A program made the translations under genes and the position numbers. A DNA stretch of 64,000 bases from contig JAULJL010000005.1 in NCBI GenBank assembly GCA_030761205.1, forward strand, positions 7,527,501 through 7,591,500, read 5' to 3'. The notes below the pieces were generated by a model. That model worked only from the letters and a program-made list of their open reading frames with translations. It did not search any database and was not told the origin of the DNA. Of the stretch, positions 1-9,670 are shown piece after piece. This stretch comes from Fremontodendron californicum. Its lineage: Eukaryota; Streptophyta; Magnoliopsida; Malvales; Malvaceae. The first letter of the stretch is position 1. Every line of letters begins with the position of its first letter.

Positions 1-328
1 ACCATTGACACTTAAGGATATTTTCATAATTTATTAAAAAAAAATTACGTTACCTCTATGAAACAATATTTTACTACACAAGGCTATCTGAAAATAAAAT
101 AAATGATATATGAAAAACGTCTAAATTATACGAAGTATATGTGGAATTTACCTTTAAAAAATGGTTAGAGACAGTTGCTAAAAAAACATTGTTAGATAGT
201 AGTTTGATTATTTCTTCATCTAGATAGTCTCCATGAGATGAAAGTGACAGATTCAGCTGCCCAATCAATTTTGTTCACAAATTGTAGATTCTTTGTTTTT
301 CTTTTTAAATTTTTTTTCTTTTCCAAAC
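1..328. repeat. Left flank of the family B solo LTR, segmental-duplication copy 1
   Basis: This AT-rich stretch is repeated almost base for base from 31018 and from 55218 (in the latter it is split by a copia insertion). It is the chromosomal sequence just left of the family B LTR and shows that the three LTR copies share one insertion site, so they arose by duplication of the locus and not by separate insertions. I see no gene; short open frames on the minus strand are the same in every copy and have no recognisable features. Confidence 0.85.
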
Positions 329-615
329 AACATTGTAATAACTTGATTTCGTCCGGGTCTCCGAAATAAGGTATATTTAAGAGATTGAAGTGAAAACATG
401 CCAATTAGGATGTTAAAGAGTTTACAAGATCTCAATCACAAGATAGAAGAAGGTGTCGAAGTCCAAAAGATCAAATTCTAGGTGCTAAGCAAGAAAGCAT
501 ATTTGACCTTCGAAACTTGTTGCTGAGAAAACATAATCTTAAGTTCTTCATTTAAGGAAACTTCCTTTTTGACTTTTAAATCTGACCCATTTTTTCACGG
601 CCAAAAAGAAAAAAG

Positions 616-765
616 ATGGATAAGTTCAAGAGCCCAACCTTAGAAGTCCATTTAGATTTTTTGTTGTAGAGAGGCCCAACCTAAAAGAAAGATTGATAAG
701 TTTAAGAGCCCAACCTTAGAAGTCCATTTAGATTTTTTGTTGTAAAGAGGCCCAACCTTAGGATC
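616..765. repeat. 75-bp tandem duplication inside the family B LTR
   Basis: Two adjacent copies of a unit beginning GATAAGTTCAAGAGCCCAAC (618) and GATAAGTTTAAGAGCCCAAC (693). The same duplication is present in the other two LTR copies (about 31859-32010 and 60333-60475), so it predates the segmental duplication. Confidence 0.85.
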
Positions 766-2074
766 TATATAGGAAAATGGGGTGATTTTATAATTAAATA
801 AAAATTGAAAGGAGCATTTGGCAAATAAGAAGGCATTTTGGTAAATAAAAAGGATGAGCAAAAAATGTTCCTTATAAGGGCAAAATGGTATAATGGTTAA
901 TAAATGGATAGTAAAAAAAGGACATGAGTCACCTTGCCTAGTACATGATATGGTATTTTGGACCAATGAGGAGCACTCTAAATGGCTAAGGAGCACTCTA
1001 AATGGTTAAGGACGAAGCTCATTGGTTAAGGACTAATATATATTAAGCCATGTGAAATTTGCCAAACGGCTAAAAAAAGATGGTACATTAGGTGGCATTT
1101 TTAGCCAATGAAATAGCACTTTTGGTGTCAAAATGAATGTCATTGGCTAGCCAATGGGTGGCATTTTAATGTGTAAGGATTGATCTCCGTTGGCTAGTCA
1201 ACATGATGAAGCCAAGTGGCTAGAAAAAAAAAAGATGAAGGGAAGAAATGGGGGATAAGATTTTAGGCCAACCTAGTAGGATAAGGGGGAAGGGATTTTT
1301 TTTTTTTTTTTTTACATTCTCTACACATTCACTACACTATTGGCTACTCACTTGAGAAAAGAAGAGGAGAGGAAGGAAAAAAGGAAGGATTTTTTTAGTT
1401 GTTCTTCAAAGATTTCACCAAGGTAGTCTACTAAATTTACTCTTTCATTTTGATTTCCATTACAAGTTTGGTGTTCTTCATAGTTTTCATTTCTTTTTTC
1501 TTAAAATTTCCAACAATGATTTGTAAGAAAACTTTTTCTTCTTATCTTCTCTTTTTGAAAATTACAAAGGTTTGCTAAAAAACTATGAAGTTTACAAACT
1601 TTTCTTCCTTTTTTCTTCTTACTATCTGATATGGTTTGTGCTATTGTGGTAGGTTAGATTTTTCCCTTTTATTTTCGTTAAAAATGAAAGGTTATGAGCT
1701 TGATGACCTTGGCTATGTCCAAGTGATGGTTCGAGCCGAATTTAGCATCGAAGAGGCCAAACCTTGAGGCAACTTCATTTTCTTGATTGTTTGTTTTTTC
1801 TAGCTTATATTTTATCATCTTCATGAGTTTAACTTGTTGAATATTGCTATTGTGTGTTGCATCTTGCATATTGCTTGTTGGAAAAATGATTAAGAGCCTG
1901 ATGATCTTGGTTTCCCACCAAGTGATAGCTAAGCCAGATTTACATCCATGAGGCTAGCTTTGAGCCAATCATTTTTGCTTGTTGAAAATCATATTTTTTA
2001 AAACCATTTCCAGCTTGATTTTGGTTAGGATCAACTAATAGGTCATAGCCAAAATTTTGTTTTCAAACTAGTTA
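766..2074. other. Family B LTR, noncoding body
   Basis: This part of the LTR has no recognisable gene. It includes short reiterated phrases such as GGAGCACTCTAAATGG (968 and 988), a T-run at about 1296-1313 and pyrimidine-rich stretches at 1480-1630. It is nearly identical to 60480-61790 in the third LTR copy. The site equivalent to about 996 is where the CACTA element joins in the second copy. Confidence 0.7.
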
Positions 2075-2580
2075 GAAAAAAACAATGTTTAAAGGTTGGA
2101 GTTGCTGATTTTGGGAAATATTTTTCATATGCATTTCTTATCCAAATAAAAAACTGTTTTAACCTCATTTAGTAAACCCTTATATGAGTCCATGGTTATT
2201 TTTTCAGATTTTTTTTGAATTTTTCTTAAGGGTCAAAAAAAATAATTTTCACAAAACTAGTTTTAGTTAGACATGCTGACTTTGGGGAAATTTCGATCCA
2301 TGCATTTCTTGTCCAAATAAAAAACTGTTTTAACCTCATTCATTACACCCTTAGATGAGTCCATGGTTATTTTTCCAGATTTTTTTGAATTTTCTTGAAG
2401 GTAAAAAAATTAGTTTTCACAAAACTAGTTTTAGTTAGATATGCTGACTTTGGGGCAATTTCGGTCTATACATTTCTTATCCAAATAAAAAACTGTTTTA
2501 ACCTAATTTAGTATCCCCTTAGGTGAGTCCATGGTTAAAATTTTAGTTTTTTTTTTTTTTTAATTTTTTTCTAAAGGGTA
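2075..2580. repeat. Three tandem ~170-bp units inside the family B LTR
   Basis: Each unit contains the phrase TCCAAATAAAAAACTGTTTT (about 2141, 2311 and 2480), followed by a GAGTCCATGGTTA phrase and a T-rich tract. The units differ by scattered substitutions. The same triplet occurs at about 61790-62290. Confidence 0.85.
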
Positions 2581-2695
2581 AAAAGATAGTTTTCTAAAAC
2601 CAGTTTTTGAACGTTAAAACAAGTTTTAAAACTAGTAAAGATTTGAATTTTTTACATAAAAATGGATTTAAAATTTTATTTTAGCAAAATCAGGT

Positions 2696-4855
2696 TGTAA
2701 TAACCAATTTTCGTCCGGGTCGGATCCGAATCCGACCTGGGCCTGCTGTTCAGCAGGCCCAATCTACAAACCAAGCCCAATTCAGCCCAAACCAAAAAAA
2801 AACCTAAACCTAGCCCAACCAAACCCAAGCCCAAGCCCAAGCCCAAATCAATATCCTTCCCCCCTAAGTAACCCTAACCGCCTCTCCCTGTTACAGCCGC
2901 CTCTCCCTGCCGCTGCCAGCCACCTACCAGCCTGACATGTAGAACCTCCCCACCGCCACAATCCCCTATAAAAGGGGAGGTCCGAAACCTAAAAAAAAAA
3001 AAAAAAACGGGAGGGAGGAGGAGGAGGATTTGATCCTCCACAGAGGGGATCCAGATCGGACCCTCCCGGAGGCCCCCAGATCCGAACCAACAGGGAGGGG
3101 CCAAGAAGAAGAAACCCCCATCAACGAGGCCAGATCCACCGATTCGGATCCCCCAGGGAGGAGGAGGCCTCAGCCGAGGAGGGAGGAGATCCAGATCGGA
3201 ACCCCCCTTTCAGGAGACCACTCATTTTTCAACAAAAACCCCAGATCTGGGGTCCGAAACCCAGATCTGGTTCCTTTCAGCAGATCCAAAAAACCCCCCA
3301 GTTCACCAAAAAAAACAAGATCGGGGTCCGAAATCTCGATTCGGACCCCCTTTCTCCACCACCGACAACCAAAAACCCGGATCAGACACCCCCCTCTGAG
3401 CCAAATGCCTCCCTATTTCTCCTACTTTTTCATATTTTATGTTATCACAAACACAATGAGACGAAACTTTGTTTTCATCTTTTTTGCTTTTAACGTTCCT
3501 TTTAATAAAGTAATTTATAAATTTTGCCTTGGATTCTCGGGTGTGCTTAATTTCTTTTACCTAACAATTAAAGTAGCAAGATCTTTAATGTTTTCTTTTC
3601 ATCTTTTGTTTGATTTATATTATTCTTTATTTTAAAGCAGCTCCACTTTTAATAATTCCTTCATTTGCTTTATAATTCATCTCTTCTCATTATATAGGAT
3701 TTTGCAATTAAGGAGATATCTGATTTCTTTCCCAAATTTATGAATTATCGACTGGATGATTAATTGCTTCATCTCACCAGTTACAATTCCTATTTATTGA
3801 GGAGTCAAGGAGGCTTGTGGATCATTTTCACTTTGTGCTTCATATTTCCAAATTAATAATCTGAAAAAGAGACCAGATGATTTTACGAAGATTAAGTCCG
3901 GCATTTTGATTTTTCGGATTCTCGACATTTGTCAGGTATGATTTTAATTTTCTTATTTATTGTCATTACTATTTTTGTTTATTTATTTATGTCCGACATT
4001 CGATATATTTTTGTTGTTCGGTTTCGATTTTAAAATTATAAAAATAAATTTTTCTAATTAATACATGTCTTTTAAAATTATTTTAGGTAAATAAAATTTT
4101 CTAAAAACGGATGTCTTTCTCGGGATGGTCGGAGTATCAATTTTTCTTTGAAATGGTCCGAGTAAGAATAATAATGGAAACATTATCGAAAGTATCGGAA
4201 TGATTCGAGAATTATTCTTACATAAATAATTTTCTTTATTTCAAAATTAATCATTAAAAGAATTTTAATTTATTTAAAAAAAAAAAAAGAGATTTTAATA
4301 AATACGAATAGCCGACGACGGAATTCGAAAGATATTACTGTTGTGATTCTTGAGATGTCTTGAGGTGAGAAGATCTCGTTAAATACCACCAAGAGTGTTG
4401 GGAATATTTAATGAGTATTTTCGATAACAAATTTATGTTCACTTTCGTTTTTTAAAAATAATAACAGCTCAAAAAAAAATTCAAAAAATAATGAACATGT
4501 TTTTTAAAATAAAATAAAAATAAAGAGAATTATTTTTAAATACCGATGTTAAATCCATTAAATCGAGATTAAAGATAATACGTGATCAAGTGGTACCGTT
4601 TTTTAAACGGGCGTTGCGGGGGTGCTAATCCTTCCCCGCACGTAACCGACTCCCGAACCCAAATTTGTTTTTACTCTGGTTCAAAGCGCGGACTTCAAAA
4701 TTGGTTTTAAAAAAATGTTTTAATTAATTTTAAAATATTTTACTAAAATCGGTTTTAATAGGTGGCCAATCACACCTAGCAAAAAAGATTGGTGGCGACT
4801 CCATTTTTATGTTTTCATCAAATTCGTCGTAGCGGTCTAAGAAACCGTTATGACA
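2696..4855 (+). repeat. 5' LTR of family A
   Basis: It begins TGTAATAACCAATTTTCG and ends CCGTTATGACA. The 5' part is GC-rich with an AAGCCC-rich stretch (about 2823-2846), then a TATA box, an A-run and a purine-rich GGAGGAGGAGG tract (about 3008-3030). The 3' two-thirds is AT-rich. It is about 17 bp shorter than the 3' LTR near 2740. A 201-codon frame (3030-3635) is open in both LTRs but has no recognisable domain and an abrupt change in composition, so it is not called as a gene. Confidence 0.93.
2967..2973 (+). promoter_or_regulatory. TATA box of the 5' LTR
   Basis: The heptamer TATAAAA sits in CCCCTATAAAAGGGG, a small inverted repeat, 271 bp into the LTR. It is the likely core promoter for transcription of the whole element, including the LOG-like gene downstream. 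The same box is at 13238-13244 in the 3' LTR. Confidence 0.75.
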
Positions 4856-4857
4856 GC

Positions 4858-4876
4858 TTGGCGACTCCACTGGGGA
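4858..4876 (+). other. Primer-binding site of family A
   Basis: TTGGCGACTCCACTGGGGA lies 2 bp after the end of the 5' LTR, where the tRNA primer binds in LTR retroelements. From memory this sequence type is the one reported for plant Ogre-like elements, primed by a tRNA-Arg. The tRNA assignment is recall and not something shown here. Confidence 0.8.
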
Positions 4877-5192
4877 ACTTTGAGAGTCGAGCCACAAATT
4901 GATCATGTGTTATTTTAAAATCTCGAATTAATGGATTTAATCGATATTTAATTTTAATTCTCTTTATATTCTTTCTTTCTGTATTTCTATTTTGCTCGCA
5001 GTTACATTTTGATATTTGTTAATTCTTGATTCATATTTTTTTTATGTCGTTTATTTTTTTTTTAAATAATGGAATGTTTAGAATAAAGAGTCGTAGACAA
5101 ATAGTCGAAGGTTTGTTTGTTCCTTCTCACACACGAGCACGTGCATTTCATACATAAGCTCTATACCCGAGCTTTATCCCTTTAGGTGGAAG

Positions 5193-5297
5193 TAAAGTAC
5201 CTACGCTCTCGTGAGGTAATAACCTCCGCATGGGCTAGCGAATCACTTTCGGAGTAATAAAGTACCTACGCTTTCGTGAGGTGATAACCTCCGCATA
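5193..5297 (+). repeat. Leader direct repeat, ~40-bp units
   Basis: Two copies of a phrase starting TAAAGTACCTACGCT and ending in AACCTCCGCAT occur at 5193-5234 and 5258-5297, separated by about 23 bp. They are in the untranslated leader between the primer-binding site and gag. The rest of the leader (4877-6030) holds no gene I recognise and includes A-rich low-complexity sequence at about 5926-5990. Confidence 0.8.
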
Positions 5298-6029
5298 AGC
5301 CTGGAAAATATACTCAAACAAATTGAACCCGTTTAAATCGGGATGCCTTACTAGCCTTCACGGGCGACAGTAAGGAGCAATTTGGAGCCTTTTAGAACTT
5401 AACTCAACCTCATGTAGTGAACTTGAGTAGAGCCATATCGAATTTCCGATCGGATATCCTCAAAGTTTGGAAGGAACATGGTGATCTTTCGCTATTTGTT
5501 TACATTCCGAACAAGAACTGTAAATCGGGTAATGATGAACGCACATCGTGCTACCCGCAATTCAGTTTCATTTTTCGCTCCGAAGACACCGTGATGCTTG
5601 AATAAGTTGATACTGTCGGAGCAAATGTTCGTTAACTTTTTGAGTTTGTAAATATGAAAATTTTTCTTTTCGTACATCTCGTACATTTCATGCATTGATG
5701 CACTTGTAAATAAAGCATTTACATTCATAATTGTATTTTTGATGTCACGGTGATAATAATCTCATTTGATAAATTGCATAAACACTTGTTGTTGATTAAA
5801 TGAGAATTGCAAACCTGTAGTGTTGAATAAATACTCGGACATTTGTGCCATAATAAGACCCACTACCACAAAAGTTTTTGATAAAAATTGGCTTTTTTTA
5901 AAATAATATTTTTATTTTTACGAAAAAAAATATGTTTAAAAAAAAAAAACATTTTTCAAAAAAAAAAAAACAAAAAAAAAAAACAAAAATTTTTGCGGAT
6001 TGAATTTGGGGGCAAAGTTTGTGCAATAA

Positions 6030-6395
6030 AATTGCTGAATGATCAAGTTAAGTCCAAATCATGAATAGTTTTCTGTATATATTCATGCATTAATTTGTTT
6101 ATTCTTTAGACAAATCAAATTCGCATCATATAGCAATCATAACATGCATGGTCATTCACTGTAGAATACATTAGTGACATACATGATCGTTCTCTGTATA
6201 TACCAATATATCATTTTATTTATTCTTTACATGCATCATATCGACATCGTGATTGCATTCATTACAATAAGGTCTTGCATTCGTGGCATACATGGTCACT
6301 CATTGTACATACTCATGCATTAATTTGTTTATTCTTTACATGCATCATATAGGCATCGTGTTACATTCACGGCATTCATAGATCATGCATCAGGA
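6030..6395 (+). repeat. Degenerate leader repeat, ~100-130-bp units
   Basis: About three diverged copies of a segment containing ATGCATTAATTTGTTTATTC or a close variant, followed by CATGCATCATAT and an ATGGTCATTCA-like phrase, lie just upstream of the gag start. They are non-coding. Unit boundaries are approximate. Confidence 0.6.
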
Positions 6396-6504
6396 AGCAC
6401 ACTTGAGAGGAATAAAAAAGAGGTCGGTTTAGCTTTGAAAGGTTTTCTCTTCCAAATCAGAGGTATAAGAATCACTGCGTACCTCTATTCGTCAGACCAG
6501 AACC

Positions 6505-6720
6505 ATGGAAGATGAACAAAATAGACAGTTAGCCAGATCTCAGCAAGAAACAAGGGAACATATAACAAAATTTCAAGAGAAGTCACGCGAGCAAATAGAA
6601 AAGATGATTGAAATGATGACTAGGCTGACCCGAGGAAAATGGGTTGCTGAAGGATCGATCATAGAGAAAAATGCCAAATACACTTTCGGCGACATTATTA
6701 CTCTTGACTTTTACGGTTGA
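6505..6720 (+). pseudogene. gag: Truncated gag N-terminus of family A
   Basis: The start codon is in a good plant context (ACCATGG) after the leader. The first ~45 residues are highly charged and helical in character, rich in Gln, Glu and Arg, with heptad-like spacing (EKSREQIEKMIEMMTRL), as in N-termini of plant gypsy Gag proteins. After RLTRGKWVAEG at about residues 42-52 the frame runs into unrelated sequence and stops at 6718-6720, so the capsid core and zinc knuckle are absent. The break coincides with the start of the segment that brings in the LOG-like gene. Assignment to gag rests on position and composition. A functional protein is unlikely. Confidence 0.6.
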
Positions 6721-6829
6721 TTTTTCTTCTCTTTTTGATTTTCTTCCTGAAATCACGCAAAAATCTTTTGTTAGGTTAACATTTTCTTCTGACAGGTCAG
6801 ATACACTTTCGGCGACATTATTACTCTTG
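6678..6829 (+). repeat. 29-bp direct repeat upstream of the LOG-like gene
   Basis: The sequence starting ATACACTTTCGGCGACATTA occurs at 6678-6706 and again at 6801-6829, with 94 bp of T-rich sequence between. The first copy is in the disrupted end of the gag frame and the second lies 75 bp before the LOG start. It could be a scar of template switching during gene capture or part of the captured 5' region. Confidence 0.85.
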
Positions 6830-6903
6830 TCTGATTCACTACTCAGTCCTCTATATATTACACCATGTACTCATTCTCTTTCAGGCACTCGGAAAATAAA
6901 AAA

Positions 6904-7551
6904 ATGGAAAGTACTTCGTCCCAACGCATTAAAAAAATTTGTGTCTTTGGAGGTGCTTATCCAGGGAAAAATAACATATTCGCTGATGAAGCCATAAGAG
7001 TTGGAGTAATACTTGCCCAACAAAAAATCCAGTTGATTTATGGAGGCGGTAGTACAGGTTTAATGGGAGCAGTCGCTACAGCAGCACACGCCGGAGGAAG
7101 TCCAGTTCTAGGAATCGTGCCAAAACTATTCACAGATTTTTGTGGACCTACCTTGGGTAAGGAAATACAAGTCTGGAGTATCCCTGAACGGATGACAATC
7201 ATGTACCATTCTGCCGATGCATTCATTGCTTTACCAGGAGGTCTGGGTACGTTGGAAGAAATAGCTTGCGTGGCTTCTTGGTCATCTTTGGTCACGAATA
7301 AGAAACCCATTGGTTTGCTTAATATTAATGGTTATTTTAGTAATTTGCTTTCATATTTAGATAATGCTGTGGAAAATGGATTCATGTTTTCAGAGGCAAG
7401 GAGAACCATAATTTCTGCTACAACCATTGAAGATTTACTCAAAAAGCTCCAAGCTTATGAGTATTTATCTGCTACGGTTGTTTCGCAAACGCTCGGAAAA
7501 AGAAAAAGAGATATGGACGAGCAAGGAGTGGATTGCACTTTGTCTTTGTGA
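6904..7551 (+). CDS. LOG-like: LOG-family cytokinin riboside 5'-monophosphate phosphoribohydrolase, carried in a retrotransposon
   Basis: LOG enzymes release active cytokinin bases from their riboside 5'-monophosphates in the cytosol. The start at 6904 gives a 215-residue protein, the usual LOG length; an in-frame ATG at 6865 would add 13 residues with no LOG likeness. Visible features: the N-terminal strand ICVFGGAYPG (12-21, where CVFCGS is usual), the phosphate-binding loop YGGGSTGLMG (46-55), the GG..VLGIVPK segment (64-74), R96, and the LOG motif PGGLGTLEE (111-119) with E119. The Lys normally next to the conserved Arg is Met (M97). The C-terminal tail has a basic KRKR cluster (199-202). 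The frame is uninterrupted and intronless, whereas plant LOG genes normally have several introns, which points to capture from an mRNA. It lies in sense orientation between the family A LTRs. Family assignment is firm, but activity is uncertain because of the Met change. Confidence 0.9.
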   Translation: MESTSSQRIKKICVFGGAYPGKNNIFADEAIRVGVILAQQKIQLIYGGGSTGLMGAVATAAHAGGSPVLGIVPKLFTDFCGPTLGKEIQVWSIPERMTIMYHSADAFIALPGGLGTLEEIACVASWSSLVTNKKPIGLLNINGYFSNLLSYLDNAVENGFMFSEARRTIISATTIEDLLKKLQAYEYLSATVVSQTLGKRKRDMDEQGVDCTLSL

Positions 7552-7843
7552 CATTATCTAATATTTTGTTTGTTGTGTCTCAGTTATAATAAGTGATTAG
7601 CAACCTAAGGGATGCTAATTTGTAAAAATAAAAAAATAAAAAAATTGTTGTGTTTTAAGTCATTTAGAAGTATTCATTCTGAACAAGGTCTGAGTAAGGG
7701 AGACTTGAGACATACCTTGTCAGTTTGATTTCTTCTTTTCAAAAAAAAAAAAATTTTTGTTGTGTTTTAAGCCACTTAGAAGTATTCATTCTGAACAAGG
7801 TCTGAGTAAGGGAGACTTGAGACATACCTTGTCAGTTTGATTT
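7552..7843 (+). repeat. 3' region of the LOG gene with an 86-bp tandem duplication
   Basis: After the stop codon come about 70 bp of ordinary sequence and an A-rich stretch (about 7624-7644) that could be a degraded poly(A) tail. Two copies of an 86-bp unit follow, both beginning TTGTTGTGTTTTAAG (7645 and 7757) and containing GAACAAGGTCTGAGTAAGGG, separated by an A/T run. The two units differ at only a few positions. No gene is seen. Confidence 0.8.
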
Positions 7844-9670
7844 TAATTTTTTTATGTTTACTTGTTAATTTTTGTTTAGTATTTTAGGATTATTTAGGTT
7901 GCATGAGTTTGTTTTGTTTTGAGTCTTAGTTGTTCCTATTCTTATGTTATTAGTTCTTTTCTCTTACACATGATTCTTTCATTTGGGTTAATAGACTTAC
8001 ATTGAGGACAATGTAAGAATTAAGTGTGGGGGGAATGATTTAGGATTTCTTTTATTTTTGTCTACTATTTTTTTTTATGAGTCTTTACTATTATTTTTAG
8101 TGTGTTTTAGTTCCTTTTCAATACTATGATGAGATATGAATTGCATAAGTCTAAAACAGATTTATTAGTGAGAAGATTTTCATGAGAATTGAACTTGATA
8201 TCAATCTTTTTATGAGCCAATGTTAATATGATATGTTGATTGAGAAAGAAGCATGTTTAGATTTAATCTGACTTGTATAATCATCATTGTGAGTTTTTGA
8301 GCCTATAATGATTGACACATTATACAAATCAATCTAATTTCTTTCTTGAGTGCTCTTATGATTACATGATTCTCTAGAACTTGCTTTAGACCTTGTTGAG
8401 ACTATATTGATGCATGTGACAACATGAATATGATAGAGGCATTAGGATTATAACCAGAGCCAAACAGCCATCCATTATTAATGTTCTAAGAGAACATCCC
8501 CACTAGTGAGCCAATTTGAGCCTACATTAAATATGCTGTTTTATTGGTAACCACAACTTACACCTAGCCTAAATATACTTATATCCTTACCCTTGTTCTA
8601 AAGATGGATTATATATTTTTTGAGACATATTGCAAAAAAACAAGGGATATTTTTAGTTGAAAATTTGGGTTAGAAACAAAAGATAAGTGTGGGGGAAGAA
8701 AAGAAAAGAAAAAGTCAAGAGAAAAAGAAAGGGATCATTGTCAAATACATTCCCATATTAAAAAAAAAAAAAAAATCTTCTCTTGAACTTCTAGTTAAAG
8801 TAAAGAAAAAGATGTTACAAAGTTGGTTAGAATGAAGCAAAGGCTCAACATGAATATTTAGCCTATGTGACTATGTACTTGTAAAGAGTTTTGAAAAGTT
8901 TCTTTGTATGATCTTATTATGTCTCTAAACTTTATGAACTCTTTGGAACCTTTGTGATATCTTTATCCTTTTGTTCTTCAACCACATTACAAACCCTTTG
9001 GCCCTATTACAACCTTGACTAAAGATCTCTTGATTTATGAAGTTGCATGATCTCTTAGTGGAGAATAGGTGGACAAGCAAGCATATGGCAGAACTATTTT
9101 CATGAGATTGATTGAGTGTAAACATTTTACCATTACTTTAAAGAGTGAAAATCATGAGAGTATCCCATGTGAGAGGTTGAGATTAAGTTGAATATGCATT
9201 ATTTTGATTGAAATATGTTATGTTAATATTGGCTTAACTCAAACAATTAACATTCAAGCATGATTTTTTGTGAAATTCTTTAAGCTATTGATTAGTTTAT
9301 AAGACTTGTTCAAAGATTGTCTCTAATTTGTATTGAAAGGATTAGGAGTAAATATTTTTAGTATATGTAGTTTATTTATATTTTAGTTTTTCAATGTTTG
9401 TGGGTATCGTTCTAGTAAACCCTCACGAGACTAAACTCGTCCACTAGGGACACCTAGGGGTTTAAAGGCTTGTGTCACATGCTAAGTGCCACCGTGATTT
9501 CCTACGAAAGTGGATTAGATTAGATTTTCTTATTTTATTTTTCTTTTGTTTTGCTAGGGACTAGCAACAATCTAAGTGTGGGGGTGTGATAACTCGTATA
9601 ATTATATAGTTTTTAGTTATGTTTTATTATTGTTTTGTGTCAAATACGAGTTATTATTCATGCATCAAAA
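7844..9670 (+). mobile_element. Athila-like gypsy 3' region with the start of an LTR
   Basis: The phrase ACATTGAGGACAATGTAAG followed by TTAAGTGTGGGGGG (about 8000-8034), and a second CTAAGTGTGGGGG (about 9573-9587) directly before TGTGATAACTCGTATAATTA, resemble what I know of the region between the last gene and the 3' LTR of Athila-type elements, where a G-rich polypurine tract precedes the LTR. Only about 80 bp of the putative LTR remain. No envelope-like or pol coding sequence is recognisable. This suggests that the internal region of family A is chimeric. The family name is an inference from these phrases only. Confidence 0.45.

Noticed and set aside
652..996. 114-codon minus-strand frame conserved in three copies (also 31895-32239 and 60366-60710)
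   Set aside because: The three copies are segmental duplicates of one LTR, so conservation is not independent evidence. The frame covers a tandem duplication and shows no domain.
2823..2846. CCCAAG/CCCTAA-like phrases suggesting telomere-type repeats
   Set aside because: Only a few AAGCCC and single ACCCTAACC phrases within an LTR; no run of plant telomere repeat TTTAGGG.
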